Shown here one piece after another: positions 8,295-17,268 of a DNA stretch of 47,567 bases. Position 1 is the first letter of the stretch, and the number at the start of each line of letters is the position of its first letter. A program made the position numbers and the translations under genes. The DNA lies in the NCBI GenBank assembly GCA_027489965.1, contig JAIXZA010000157.1, forward strand, positions 1 through 47,567. Direction: 5' to 3'. Origin of the DNA: Verrucomicrobiaceae bacterium. GTDB lineage: Bacteria; Verrucomicrobiota; Verrucomicrobiia; Verrucomicrobiales; Verrucomicrobiaceae. Under the pieces are notes generated by a model, which did not search any database, had not been told where the DNA came from, and saw only the letters and a list, made by a program, of their open reading frames with translations.

Positions 8295-10085
8295 GACTTC
8301 CGTGGGCCGCAGATCGGGCGTAGCTACCCGGCCCCACCACCAGCTGGCCAGCAGAGCCGCTAGTAAGACAAGTAACCACAGACGCCAGCGTGGATCAGAC
8401 TCCATAACCGTGTCTGCTTGCGCTGTTTTCAGGCTGGCTAAATCTTGAAATGACTTCGCCATTTTGAAATCCGCCTCACGGGTATCGGCAAAGTGGGCGC
8501 TGCCTCGCAGCAATAGCGTTCCCGCTTGCTCCACCTCAAAGAAACCTGGCTGCGACGGGGCCCGCAGTAGATGCGCCTGAGCCAGTGGCACTTCCACGCG
8601 GCTCATTGGAGTCTGTGTGATGATGGTCAATGGCGCAGCCTTTTCACCTGCGTGATGAGCCACGATCAGACGCTGTCGAACATCAAAATTCTCCGCTTCG
8701 AACGCCACCTTTTCCTGCCGCCTTTGCTCCAGAAAGCGATGCAGCAAAACCGCCAACGCTGGAAGTTTTCGAGCATTACTACTAATCAGGTCAAAGTGAC
8801 AAAAAAGCTGCTGTGCCCCCAACTCTGTCCGACGCAGACTAATCAAAGGGCGCTCTCCCTGCCAAAGCAGTACGCGATCCCGCTCATCACGCGGGACCAC
8901 CATGCCATCATGGACGAGCAGTGATTGCCAATTGAGCCCATCAATCAAAGAATGCGCCTCACCGACAATGGCTCCACGCAGCAAGGCCACGCGCTCGACT
9001 TTACTGGGAGAGGAAAACACACAGGCATTTTCATCACCACCAAGTGCCGTGCTCGGCGGCCACACAATCACGCGCAGATCTGCCTCACTCGCTGCCATCG
9101 TTTGGATATGCTCAAACTTTTCAAACAGCTCGCGCACCTCCTCTGCGCCATCCTTTTGACCATTTGGCAATTGCAGCCCTAGCACCTTCGGCTTAGGCAG
9201 CAAAACTGGCAATTGATCATCCAAAGTAAACGCATCGGGCGTCAGTTGCAGCATCAGCCCCTTTTCCGCTGCCCCTTCTAAAAAAGGACCCGATAAAGTG
9301 CGTGTCTCTCCCACCGCCAGAGTGAGCTTTGTCCAGCCTGAGAACTTATCTCCGCTACCTGCCCGCCATTCCCGATCCTGTGTCGTGCGACTGTGATTGC
9401 AGAGCAGCGCACGCCAGATGGTCTGACCGTCTTTTTCCTCCACCGTCACGCCGGCCCAACCGACATTGGCCTTGTCGCTTCCCACCGATAACAAAGCAGC
9501 CTCAAACGGCAGCTTCGATTCCGATACATGATCACTGATGAAAAGCACGCTGCCCGTCTCCCCCACCAACCGCCGTGCCGAGCGCAGACTTGACGTGAAA
9601 TCATGCACCCCAAGCAAGGGCTGCCAGGCCTTTAAACCAGCCTGCAACTCCAGCGCAGAGCTCCCATGATACAAGGTCGGCTCAGCAGGATCAGAAGAAA
9701 GCAGCGTCAACTCAGCCCGCTGTAAAGGTCCCGCCAAAGTCCCTAAAGCCAACTTCAAAGCCGATTCAGCTTCTGGGCGAAACGCCTGCATCGAAGCCGA
9801 GCTATCCATGACAATCGCCATGCGCTGCACGACTTCTTTTTTCATCCAGCGCGGACCCGCCAGCAGCCACGTCAAAAGCAGCACCATCAGGAGCTGTAAC
9901 CAAAGCGGAATGGAAGGCCTGAGCCTCTCTATCCGATTCCCCGTCTCTGATTCTCGGCGCAATTGCTGGAGCAGGAAAAGTGTCGTGATCACCTCACGCT
10001 GACTACGCCTTTGTAAAAAATGAATGGCCAACACCACAGGGATGCCAAGCAGGCACCAAATAGCAGTAGGTGAGGAAAAGGTCAT
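8280..10085 (-). CDS. BatA/VWA domain membrane protein
   Basis: This 601-residue protein starts with the BatA-type double-transmembrane N-terminus: helix ~8-24 (WCLLGIPVVLAIHFLQRR) and helix ~60-77 (LWLQLLMVLLLTWLLAGPRW). A von Willebrand A domain follows with an intact metal-site motif DSSAS (Asp94, Ser96, Ser98). A long middle region resembles the glutamine-amidotransferase-like part of such proteins. A final transmembrane helix (RLWLLVLLAALLASWWWG) ends the protein. In related loci these proteins sit with a MoxR AAA ATPase and a DUF58 protein; neither is in this window. It is preceded by another VWA-type gene 64 bp upstream and is probably cotranscribed with it. The role is probably in envelope-associated assembly or stress functions, which is inference. 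Confidence 0.82.
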   Translation of the reverse strand: MTFSSPTAIWCLLGIPVVLAIHFLQRRSQREVITTLFLLQQLRRESETGNRIERLRPSIPLWLQLLMVLLLTWLLAGPRWMKKEVVQRMAIVMDSSASMQAFRPEAESALKLALGTLAGPLQRAELTLLSSDPAEPTLYHGSSALELQAGLKAWQPLLGVHDFTSSLRSARRLVGETGSVLFISDHVSESKLPFEAALLSVGSDKANVGWAGVTVEEKDGQTIWRALLCNHSRTTQDREWRAGSGDKFSGWTKLTLAVGETRTLSGPFLEGAAEKGLMLQLTPDAFTLDDQLPVLLPKPKVLGLQLPNGQKDGAEEVRELFEKFEHIQTMAASEADLRVIVWPPSTALGGDENACVFSSPSKVERVALLRGAIVGEAHSLIDGLNWQSLLVHDGMVVPRDERDRVLLWQGERPLISLRRTELGAQQLFCHFDLISSNARKLPALAVLLHRFLEQRRQEKVAFEAENFDVRQRLIVAHHAGEKAAPLTIITQTPMSRVEVPLAQAHLLRAPSQPGFFEVEQAGTLLLRGSAHFADTREADFKMAKSFQDLASLKTAQADTVMESDPRWRLWLLVLLAALLASWWWGRVATPDLRPTEVSRPA

Positions 10086-10149
10086 GGCGCTGAATGAGGG
10101 ATACAGAAGGCCAAATGTCGAACTCAGAAATCACTGATTGCTCATGGTT

Positions 10150-10947
10150 TCAGTATTTCAACTTTTCATGGTCACTCCGCTTTTGTTTGCGGTTTTTAAG
10201 CTTCGGGTAATCGACCCGCAGTGCCTTCATATCGCCTTTCCCTTCCCAGTATTGCCAGAACTTGTTGAAGCGCTCGTCGCTGACCTTCCGCACCTTGTCC
10301 TCCAAGCCTTTGGGGGGCGACTTCAGTCCACATCCAAAATAAAGCACCAGGGGACTGCCTCGCGCGACCTTATCCAGCTCTTTGGCCACAACGGGCAGAT
10401 ACTTGGTCATCGACCGAGAGACGTCCATGACTACAGCCATTTTGCGCGTGTCTTTCAGCTCGATTCCAAACATCATCAGCGGCTTGAACGTGATGCCAGA
10501 CATCCCGCCCATGCCAGAGCCTGTGCTAAAACCACCACCCGATCCAGCTTTACCAAAACCGCCGCTGATGGATCCTCCCCCAATTAAGCTGGAGACATCT
10601 GGCACGTCTAGCGCATCCAAAGGAGCATCCGGAAGCGATATCTCCGTATGGAGGCTCGTCGAAACCAGCTTCTTCATCGGGATCGACTTGCTGATCGATT
10701 TACGTTTCTTTTCCTGAACTTTGTGGGCTAACTCCGTGCTGGCAACCGCCCCTGCTTGCGTGCCACCGCCAGGCAAAAAATCCACCTGCTTCTCTGGAAG
10801 CTGAGTCACAAACACAACAAAGCCAGCCACCATCAGCATACCTGCATGAATAAGCAGACTCAGCGTCAGCGACCTACCGCCGATGCTCCGCCAGACTCGC
10901 ACAAAGCGGTTAGGCCTTTTAGAGACAGGGATTTCGTTGGTTGTCAT
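10150..10947 (-). CDS. Membrane-anchored VWA-like protein with short C-terminus
   Basis: With ATG 10947 (MTTNEIP) as start it has 265 residues; ATG 10965 and 11019 are also in frame. One N-terminal transmembrane helix (LTLSLLIHAGMLMVAGFVVFV) is followed by a TonB-like periplasmic stalk, basic and then Gly-rich (GGGSISGGFG...GSGMGGMSG). A VWA-like segment starts at FGIELKDTRKMAVVMDVSRS, with metal-site motif D-V-S-R-S and LVLYFGCGL. The VWA fold looks incomplete: only ~90 residues follow the metal site, ending in a Lys/Arg-rich tail, where a full domain needs about 180. The intergenic space downstream is too short to hide the missing part. It lies just upstream of the BatA-like gene. Function is unknown. 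Confidence 0.75.
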   Translation of the reverse strand: MTTNEIPVSKRPNRFVRVWRSIGGRSLTLSLLIHAGMLMVAGFVVFVTQLPEKQVDFLPGGGTQAGAVASTELAHKVQEKKRKSISKSIPMKKLVSTSLHTEISLPDAPLDALDVPDVSSLIGGGSISGGFGKAGSGGGFSTGSGMGGMSGITFKPLMMFGIELKDTRKMAVVMDVSRSMTKYLPVVAKELDKVARGSPLVLYFGCGLKSPPKGLEDKVRKVSDERFNKFWQYWEGKGDMKALRVDYPKLKNRKQKRSDHEKLKY

Positions 10948-11079
10948 AGAAGTAGCGCTAGGCATAACGCTGAAGTCTAAATTCGCCGATTTTTGTTTTT
11001 CACAGTCGATTGTGAACAAGATTTTGGCATCTACCGTTGATCGTTGCGGGATACTCGCCGACTCTCTTTGACTCTTCTA

Positions 11080-11985
11080 GTGAATGGAAACGCCAGCACT
11101 CAATCCAACTTCGACTTCAGGACAGGGCGCGAGACAGCCATCGCGACGGCCCTCGTCTCAGAAGGAGATCGCGCAGCTTGCTCTGCCCTTAACCGACAGC
11201 GAGCGAAAGGAATCCAGGAAGCAGCTCGACAAGCTCCATCCCGGCAATCGTTTACGCCTGATGTTTGGGCAGCCCTTGTTGCCAAAAGGTCCCGAGAGTG
11301 GGGAGTCCCCCTAATTCGGCTCGATGGCCTGGGTCTCGGCAGAGATCCTGACGATCATTTAATCTCCGAGTACATGCAGCCCCTGAAAACAGGCGCTGAA
11401 GCCAGCCCTTTTGCCGATGGTGACTGGCAGGTGGTTTATAAGCTCTTTCCTCTTCATTCCAGCGGTGGCTTGGGAAAGACTTTTGAGATTGACCGATACC
11501 CTGACGATCAAGGCTTTGAAATGACCGTGCGCGACGCCGTGCTGATCGAGACCATGGAGAAACTCATCGTCCTGCACGACGCGGGTGCCCATCCTACAGA
11601 ACTCGTCGGCATTGATGACCAAGGTGACTATCTGGTGGTGAAGCAGCCCTTGGCCTATCCGTATAAAAATTTAGAGGAAGATCGTCTCATAGCCTTGGAA
11701 CGCATCCGTGCCGTTCCCTGCCGTGCACGTTTTCGCCGTGTCGTGTGGATCCTCTGGGAGCATGATCAGGCCTGGGTTTTGAGCGATTTGCACCCTGGAA
11801 ATATCATGCGAGACGCGCGCGACCAGCCGACGATCATTGATGCACTTCTTTCTCCCCTGCCCCCAGCTCTGATTCAAAGTGACCGCCTGCTGGCAGAGGA
11901 CGTCGAAGACGCCAAAGCTCTGCGCGAAGGTCGCCCAAGACCTTCACGAGACGTTTTTGCTGAGATATCGGATGATGAGTTATAG
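11080..11985 (+). CDS. Protein-kinase-fold protein (polyvalent-kinase-like), probable frameshift near N-terminus
   Basis: From about nt 11315 onward the frame encodes a kinase-fold protein. An ATP-lysine candidate lies in WQVVYKLFP (Lys codon at 11440). The catalytic-loop motif is SDLHPGNIM (Asp 11785, Asn 11800). A metal-binding IID follows near 11835. The TFEIDRYPDDQGFEMTVRDAVLIETMEKLIVLHDAG segment resembles the polyvalent protein kinase family often seen on mobile elements. The frame is open from 11041, with TTG 11044 and GTG 11080 as candidate starts and no ATG before the kinase part. Between 11084 and 11311 the +1-offset frame (ATG 11084) looks more like coding DNA and ends at a C5 run followed by TAA. 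One extra C there would join it in frame to the kinase. Treat the N-terminus as uncertain. Confidence 0.6.
   Translation: MNGNASTQSNFDFRTGRETAIATALVSEGDRAACSALNRQRAKGIQEAARQAPSRQSFTPDVWAALVAKRSREWGVPLIRLDGLGLGRDPDDHLISEYMQPLKTGAEASPFADGDWQVVYKLFPLHSSGGLGKTFEIDRYPDDQGFEMTVRDAVLIETMEKLIVLHDAGAHPTELVGIDDQGDYLVVKQPLAYPYKNLEEDRLIALERIRAVPCRARFRRVVWILWEHDQAWVLSDLHPGNIMRDARDQPTIIDALLSPLPPALIQSDRLLAEDVEDAKALREGRPRPSRDVFAEISDDEL
11084..11314 (+). other. Alternative N-terminal reading frame of the kinase-like gene
   Basis: This 76-codon ORF starts with ATG 4 nt after the GTG of the overlapping kinase frame and stops at TAA 11312-11314, directly after five C residues. Its product has a Pro/Ser/Thr-rich start and then a charged, helix-like segment (KEIAQLALPLTDSERK, KQLDKLHPGNRLRLMFGQ). 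By my hand count GC at codon positions 1/2/3 is about 61/53/64%, with the dip at position 2 expected of real genes. The overlapping kinase frame over the same stretch gives about 64/61/53%. This suggests it is the true N-terminus, separated by a -1-type shift. Confidence 0.45.
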
Positions 11986-12034
11986 CAATTCCCTATTGGC
12001 ACCGCGCCGCTTTCGTTCATACTCGCTCACCCAA

Positions 12035-12673
12035 ATGAAACTCCATCGCCTCCTATCCGCCCTCCTTATTCTTTCCATCCTGCCAGCCTCTGCAGCTGAT
12101 GATGGCTTCACACCGCTCTTTGATGGCAAAACCATGACTGGCTGGAAAAATGCCTATGACTGGGGTAAGATCGAAGTCGTGAATGGTGAGGTGCATCTCA
12201 CAGGTGAGAAGAAATTCTTCGTCGTGACTGAGAAGACCTACAGCGACTTCATCTTTGAGGGCGATATCTTACTCCCGGAAGGCCAAGCCAACAGCGGCTT
12301 CATGTTCCGCGCTCATGTTCAACCCAATAAAGTCTTTGGCTATCAAGCGGAAGTCGATGGCGACGCCAAGCGCAAGTGGTCCGGTGGTCTCTATGACGAA
12401 GGCCGCCGCATGTGGTTCATCAGTCCGATCAAAGGCAATAAAGAGAGCGAAGACGCCTTCCGTGCCCGGGCTGGAGACGCCTTCAAGCGCAATGACTGGA
12501 ACACCTACCGCATCACCTGCAAGGGCAACAAATTGAAGATCGAAGTCAATGGTATGGTCACCACGGAAGTCGAAGACAGCACTGATGCCAGCGGCGTCAT
12601 CGCCATCCAGCATCACGGCGAAAAAGGTGCCACTTATAAGTTCCGCAATCTAAGGATTAAAGAGCTGAAGTAA
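12035..12673 (+). CDS. Secreted DUF1080 (3-keto-disaccharide hydrolase-like) protein
   Basis: This 212-residue protein has a clear signal peptide (MKLHRLLSALLILSILPASAA) followed by one DUF1080 domain, a concanavalin/lectin-like beta-sandwich. Family landmarks are DDGFTPLFDGKTMTGWKN near the mature N-terminus, YSDFIFEGDILLPEGQANSGFMFR, GYQAEVDG, WSGGLYDEGRR, DWNTYRITCKGNKLKIEVNG and the closing KFRNLRIKEL. DUF1080 proteins are abundant in Planctomycetes and Verrucomicrobia and are linked to hydrolysis of 3-keto-glycosides or carbohydrate binding. The start ATG 12035 is chosen because it begins the signal peptide; the frame is open further upstream into the kinase gene. Location is periplasmic or extracellular. 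Confidence 0.9.
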   Translation: MKLHRLLSALLILSILPASAADDGFTPLFDGKTMTGWKNAYDWGKIEVVNGEVHLTGEKKFFVVTEKTYSDFIFEGDILLPEGQANSGFMFRAHVQPNKVFGYQAEVDGDAKRKWSGGLYDEGRRMWFISPIKGNKESEDAFRARAGDAFKRNDWNTYRITCKGNKLKIEVNGMVTTEVEDSTDASGVIAIQHHGEKGATYKFRNLRIKELK

Positions 12674-12710
12674 TCTCACTCTCTCAAACGCAACTCACCC
12701 GTTCGCCCTT

Positions 12711-15170
12711 ATGACCATCACCCCAGACCAATACGAAAAGCTTGGTGCCTTTTACCTCGGACGCGGTTATGACCTGGAGAAAAAAGAACTCCAGGAAGAC
12801 CTCATCATGTATGACTCAAAGGACTTGGTCACGCATGGGGTGGTGCTTGGTATGACGGGTTCCGGTAAGACGGGCCTTTGCCTCGCCTTGTTAGAAGAGG
12901 CGGCCATGGACGGTATTCCACTCATCGCCATCGATCCGAAGGGTGACATCGGCAATGCGCTGCTCACCTTCCCCAATCTAAGTCCTGAGGAGTTCAAACC
13001 ATGGGTCAATACAGACGATGCCCGCCGTAAAGCCATCAGTGTGGACGAATTCGCCACTCAGCAGTCAGACCTTTGGAAAAAGGGGCTCGGCGACTGGGGG
13101 CAAAGCGCTGATCGCATCAAAAAGCTGCGTGAAACAGTGGACATGGCCATCTACACACCAGGCAGCAATGCAGGTCTGCCGGTTTCCATACTTAGCTCGC
13201 TCGATTGCCCACCGTCTGAGGTGATGGACGATGCCGAGACTCTCGGAGATCGGATCGAAAGCACGGTTTCCTCCATGCTCGGCCTCATGGACATTGAGGC
13301 TGATCCAGTGCAGTCACCCGAGCACATCCTGCTCTCCAACATCATCTCTCACTGCTGGAAAAAGGGCCAAAACGTCTCGCTGGAAAATCTTGTTCGTCAT
13401 ATCCAACAGCCACCGATTCGGAAAGTCGGTGTCGTGGATATCGACACCTTCATGCCTGAGGCTAAGCGCACGGCTCTGGCGATGAAGATGAACAACCTCA
13501 TCGCCTCCCCAGGTTTTGCCTCATGGCTTGAAGGTGAGCCGCTGAATATCCAACGCATGTATTACACCGCTGAGGGTAAGCCGCGCATCACCATCTTTAA
13601 CATCGCCCATCTCAATGATAGCGAGCGCATGTTTTTCGTCTCTCTCCTGATGAACCAATTGTTAGGCTGGATGCGAACTCAACAAGGCACCACATCTCTC
13701 CGCGCCATGTTTTACATGGACGAAATCTACGGCTATCTACCACCGACAGCGATGCCGCCGTCGAAGAAGCCGATGATGATCCTGCTCAAGCAGGCCCGTG
13801 CCTTTGGTCTCGGCATCCTCCTCGCCACACAGAATCCTGTGGACCTTGATTACAAAGCGCTGGCTAACATCGGCACATGGTGGATCGGGCGTCTGCAAAC
13901 CGAACGTGACAAAGCTCGTCTCCTAGACGGGCTCGAAGGCGCTGTCAGTGGCAGTGGCGGTAAGTTTGACCGCAGGGAAATGGAGGTCGCCATCTCGGGT
14001 CTCGGCAATCGTGTCTTCCTGATGAACAACGTGCATGAAGACGGCCCCGCCATCTTCCATGTCCGATGGATTATGAGCTACCTCAGTGGCCCGCTGGCCA
14101 AGGATCAAATCAAGCGTTTGATGGATCCGATCCGCCCAGCCAAAAAAGTCGCTGCTGCGGGTGAAGATGACGGTTTCCTACCACCTGGAGCCACTTCCGC
14201 ACCCGCCGCAGATCGCAATACGATCAAGCCAAAGCTGCCGGAAGGCACCGCTGAGTACTTTCTGCCCAGTGATGTCAGCGCAGATTCTCTCTGCTACGTT
14301 CCCGCCATTTTACGGAATGCCATCGTCAATTTTGATGACGCTAAACGCAAGATCACAGGTCGCAGCAGTGTCACCCTGGTGAATCCAATCGACATCAACA
14401 ATCAGCGTGTCACTTGGGATAAATTCGTCGAAATCCCACGTGATGTGGATCTCTCCAAGTGGAGCACTGATGCCACTGAAGGGGCCGAGTTCACCGATCT
14501 GCCTGGCGCAGCGATGAAGTCCAGCACTTACACCAGCATCAAGAAGGACTACACCGACTGGGTCTATGCTAATCACACCCTGGACGTCAACTACAGCCCC
14601 GTGCTGGAAGCCTACTCAAATCCTGGAGAAAAGGTCGATGAATTCAAAGCTCGTATCGCTCAGACAGCCCGTGAACTGCGTGACAAAGCCATCGAAGAGC
14701 TGCGTGAAAAGACCACCAAGACCCTGAAGTCCATTGAAGACAAAGCCATCAAGGCTCAGGTGAAAGTGGACGCGCAAAAAGCTCAGGCAAACAGCGCCAA
14801 ACTTTCCGCTGCAGTGAGCATCGGCACCAGCATCCTTGGAGCTTTCCTTGGCCGTAAAAGCGGAATTGGAGCCATTGGCTCTATGATGAAAGGCAGCACC
14901 ATAACCAGTGCCTCCCGCGTTATGCGTGAAGGTCAGGAAGCCGCCGCGGCTGAAGCAGAGCTCACTCGCTTCCAGCAAGACATGGCTGATCTGAATAAAA
15001 CCCTGGAAGACGAGACTCAAAAGATTCGTGATCAGTTTGATCCGACAACTCTGGCTCTGGAAACTTTCAAGCTTACTCCCACCAAAAACAAGATTCAGCC
15101 CGACGCCATCGGCATCCTCTGGCTGCCGCATGAACGCGCAGGTGGAGAACTGAAGAAAGCATGGAGTTGA
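12711..15170 (+). CDS. HerA-like P-loop ATPase with C-terminal coiled coil
   Basis: This 819-residue ATPase is related to HerA/FtsK-type motors (DUF87/DUF853). Walker A is GMTGSGKT at 47-54, with IAIDPKGDIGN shortly after. Walker B is FYMDEIYGYLPP near 335-342, followed by KQARAFGLGILLATQNPVDLDYKAL and an arginine-rich sensor region (IGRLQTERDKARLLDGL). The last third is different: charged helices around 640-700 (EKVDEFKARIAQTARELRDKAIEELREK), a short Gly/Ala hydrophobic patch, a second helix pair, then LPHERAGGELKKAWS. No NurA nuclease is adjacent. The fold predicts a hexameric ATP-driven motor; the DNA or protein substrate is unknown. It is codirectional with DUF1080 and rlmN. Confidence 0.82.
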   Translation: MTITPDQYEKLGAFYLGRGYDLEKKELQEDLIMYDSKDLVTHGVVLGMTGSGKTGLCLALLEEAAMDGIPLIAIDPKGDIGNALLTFPNLSPEEFKPWVNTDDARRKAISVDEFATQQSDLWKKGLGDWGQSADRIKKLRETVDMAIYTPGSNAGLPVSILSSLDCPPSEVMDDAETLGDRIESTVSSMLGLMDIEADPVQSPEHILLSNIISHCWKKGQNVSLENLVRHIQQPPIRKVGVVDIDTFMPEAKRTALAMKMNNLIASPGFASWLEGEPLNIQRMYYTAEGKPRITIFNIAHLNDSERMFFVSLLMNQLLGWMRTQQGTTSLRAMFYMDEIYGYLPPTAMPPSKKPMMILLKQARAFGLGILLATQNPVDLDYKALANIGTWWIGRLQTERDKARLLDGLEGAVSGSGGKFDRREMEVAISGLGNRVFLMNNVHEDGPAIFHVRWIMSYLSGPLAKDQIKRLMDPIRPAKKVAAAGEDDGFLPPGATSAPAADRNTIKPKLPEGTAEYFLPSDVSADSLCYVPAILRNAIVNFDDAKRKITGRSSVTLVNPIDINNQRVTWDKFVEIPRDVDLSKWSTDATEGAEFTDLPGAAMKSSTYTSIKKDYTDWVYANHTLDVNYSPVLEAYSNPGEKVDEFKARIAQTARELRDKAIEELREKTTKTLKSIEDKAIKAQVKVDAQKAQANSAKLSAAVSIGTSILGAFLGRKSGIGAIGSMMKGSTITSASRVMREGQEAAAAEAELTRFQQDMADLNKTLEDETQKIRDQFDPTTLALETFKLTPTKNKIQPDAIGILWLPHERAGGELKKAWS

Positions 15171-15184
15171 TGAGCCAAGGTTGA

Positions 15185-16285
15185 GTGAGGCGACTTCACT
15201 CGCCATATTCAAGCCAAGTGCCCACCTCTCTCCATGACCTGACCTTTGATGAACTGCGCGAGCTGATCGTGCAGGATGGGTTGCGTCCGTCTCACTCGGC
15301 TACGCTGTGGAATGCGCTGCATTTCAAAGCGGATGAGGACCTCAATAAGCGCACCGATTTCCTGCCACCGCTGCGGAAGTGGCTGGAAGCAAAGATGAAG
15401 ACCGACTTTCATACGGATGTGTTACCCATCGCCTCAGAGATCCTCAGTGCTGATGATCTGACACGGAAATATCTGCTCAAACTTCAGGATAGGCAGGAGA
15501 TCGAGACTGTAGTGATGGGCTACACGGGTCGCCACACTGCTTGTATCAGCACGCAGGCAGGCTGTGCCATGGGCTGCGTTTTTTGTGCGACTGGACAGAT
15601 GGGTTTTGTCCGGCATCTGCGGCCTGGAGAAATCGTGGCGCAGGTGCATCACGCCCGCCGTATTTTACGAGAGAAGGGCGAGAGGCTACGCAACCTCGTG
15701 CTCATGGGCATGGGCGAGCCTCTGCATAATTATGACAACGTCATGAAGGCGCTGGGGATCATCAGCGATACTCGCGGCGCCAATATCGGCCCAAGTAAAA
15801 TCAGCATCAGCACCGTAGGCGTCGTGCCAGGAATCCTGCGCATGGCGGAAGAAGGCAGTCGCTACAATCTCGCCGTCAGTCTGCATGGCAGCACAGAGGC
15901 CGAGCGTGCCGCTCTGATCCCGGCCAATCAACGCTGGCCATTGAGCGATCTCATCGCTGCCTGCCGCACTTATTGCGAAAAGACAGATCGAAAGATCTTC
16001 TTCGCTTGGACTCTCATTGCAGGCGTCAATGATACCGCTGAACACGCCCAGAGAGTCGCCGCACTCCTTCAAGGCATCAAAGCGCATGTGAATCTGATCC
16101 CGCTGAATGAGACCGCGGGGTATGACGGACGTGAAAGCATTGAAACCGCAGGGACAGTTTTCCATCGCATCATCCAGGACGCCGGCATTCCTTGCACCGT
16201 CAGGCAAAGACGTGGAATCGACGTCGCGGCAGGCTGTGGACAGCTCAAAGCAGAGCGCAGAAAACGAGAGAAAGTCACTCTCTGA
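15185..16285 (+). CDS. rlmN: 23S rRNA (adenine2503-C2)-methyltransferase / tRNA A37 methyltransferase
   Basis: This is a radical-SAM methyltransferase of 366 residues from GTG 15185; GTG 15218 is an alternative. The iron-sulfur motif CAMGCVFC gives Cys127, Cys131 and Cys134. Cys120 lies 7 residues earlier, matching the catalytic Cys118 of E. coli RlmN. Cys351 in IDVAAGCGQL matches the methyl-carrying Cys355. The context TGRHTACISTQAGC...CATGQMGF and LVLMGMGEPLHNYDNV are diagnostic. Cfr-type resistance enzymes share this layout, but overall similarity favours housekeeping RlmN. AAGG lies about 5 nt before GTG 15185 and supports that start. The gene follows the HerA-like gene by 14 bp. Confidence 0.93.
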   Translation: MRRLHSPYSSQVPTSLHDLTFDELRELIVQDGLRPSHSATLWNALHFKADEDLNKRTDFLPPLRKWLEAKMKTDFHTDVLPIASEILSADDLTRKYLLKLQDRQEIETVVMGYTGRHTACISTQAGCAMGCVFCATGQMGFVRHLRPGEIVAQVHHARRILREKGERLRNLVLMGMGEPLHNYDNVMKALGIISDTRGANIGPSKISISTVGVVPGILRMAEEGSRYNLAVSLHGSTEAERAALIPANQRWPLSDLIAACRTYCEKTDRKIFFAWTLIAGVNDTAEHAQRVAALLQGIKAHVNLIPLNETAGYDGRESIETAGTVFHRIIQDAGIPCTVRQRRGIDVAAGCGQLKAERRKREKVTL

Positions 16286-16332
16286 TTGTCTCCAGCCATC
16301 AGCTTATCATAGTTAGCCAATCTTTACCTCTC

Positions 16333-17187
16333 ATGCTCGACACTGCTACTCTCCTTATTCATTGCCCTGACCGCCCTGGGTTGGTCCACGATGTCACTGG
16401 TTTCATTTCCTCTCACAAAGGAAACATCATCGATCTGCAGCAGCACATTGATCCTGACCAGGATACTTTTTTCATGCGCCTCGAATGGAGCTTGGAAAAC
16501 TTCACCCTCGAGAAGTCAGAGATCTTTGATCGCCTGCAACCCATGGCGCGTCGTCACGAAATGCAGATGCGCCTTCATTTTGCCAGCGTGAAAAAGCGTA
16601 TCGCCCTTTTTGTGACCAAGGAAAACCACTGCCTCTACGATTTGCTAGCCCGTCATGAGGCCGGAGATCTGCCGGTGGAAATTCCGCTGATCATCGCCAA
16701 TCACGACACGCTGCGTCCGGCCGCAGATCGCTTCGGCATTCCATTTCATCATTTCCCGATCACCAAGGATAACAAACTCGAACAGGAGGCCGCACAGATC
16801 GCCTTGCTGAAAAAGGAGCGTATCGACACGGTCGTGCTCGCTCGGTACATGCAGATCATCAGTCCAGCCATGATTGCTGCATTCCCGAATCAGATTCTCA
16901 ATATCCATCACAGCTTCTTGCCAGCCTTTGTCGGAGCCAAGCCTTACCATCAAGCCCATGCTCGTGGTGTAAAGATCATCGGAGCCACCAGCCACTACGT
17001 CACCGCCGACCTCGATGAAGGTCCGATCATCCATCAGGACGTCATGCGGGTAAGCCACGAAGACACCGTCCAAGACCTCGTCCGTCTCGGTCGTGATTTA
17101 GAAAAAACGGTCCTCGCCAAAGCCCTCTGGTGGCATGCCCGCGATCAGGTGCTGGTTTTCAAAAACAAAACGGTCGTCTTTGAGTGA
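16333..17187 (+). CDS. purU: Formyltetrahydrofolate deformylase
   Basis: It hydrolyses 10-formyl-THF to THF and formate, balancing one-carbon pools. With ATG 16333 it has 284 residues, the usual size. An N-terminal ACT domain (LLIHCPDRPGLVHDVTGFI) spans about 1-85. A formyltransferase-fold catalytic domain follows. The catalytic triad is Asn190 and His192 in ILNIHHSFLPAF plus Asp228 in ADLDEGPII. The PYHQAHARGVKIIGATSHYV stretch is typical of the family. The frame is open upstream into rlmN; the chosen start removes that overlap and begins directly at the ACT domain. It lies 47 bp after rlmN. Confidence 0.95.
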   Translation: MLDTATLLIHCPDRPGLVHDVTGFISSHKGNIIDLQQHIDPDQDTFFMRLEWSLENFTLEKSEIFDRLQPMARRHEMQMRLHFASVKKRIALFVTKENHCLYDLLARHEAGDLPVEIPLIIANHDTLRPAADRFGIPFHHFPITKDNKLEQEAAQIALLKKERIDTVVLARYMQIISPAMIAAFPNQILNIHHSFLPAFVGAKPYHQAHARGVKIIGATSHYVTADLDEGPIIHQDVMRVSHEDTVQDLVRLGRDLEKTVLAKALWWHARDQVLVFKNKTVVFE

Positions 17188-17268
17188 TCTTTTTTCTGTG
17201 TAGGACCAATAAAATTGCTGCCAAACGGTTAGTGAACCGTCAGCATGAGCGTTTTATTGATCCAACCC

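Noticed and set aside
17225..17240. ACGGTT-AGTG-AACCGT dyad upstream of the CehA-type gene
   Set aside because: It is perfect but only 6 bp with no T-tract; it could be chance. I noted it with the gene but did not call it a regulatory site.
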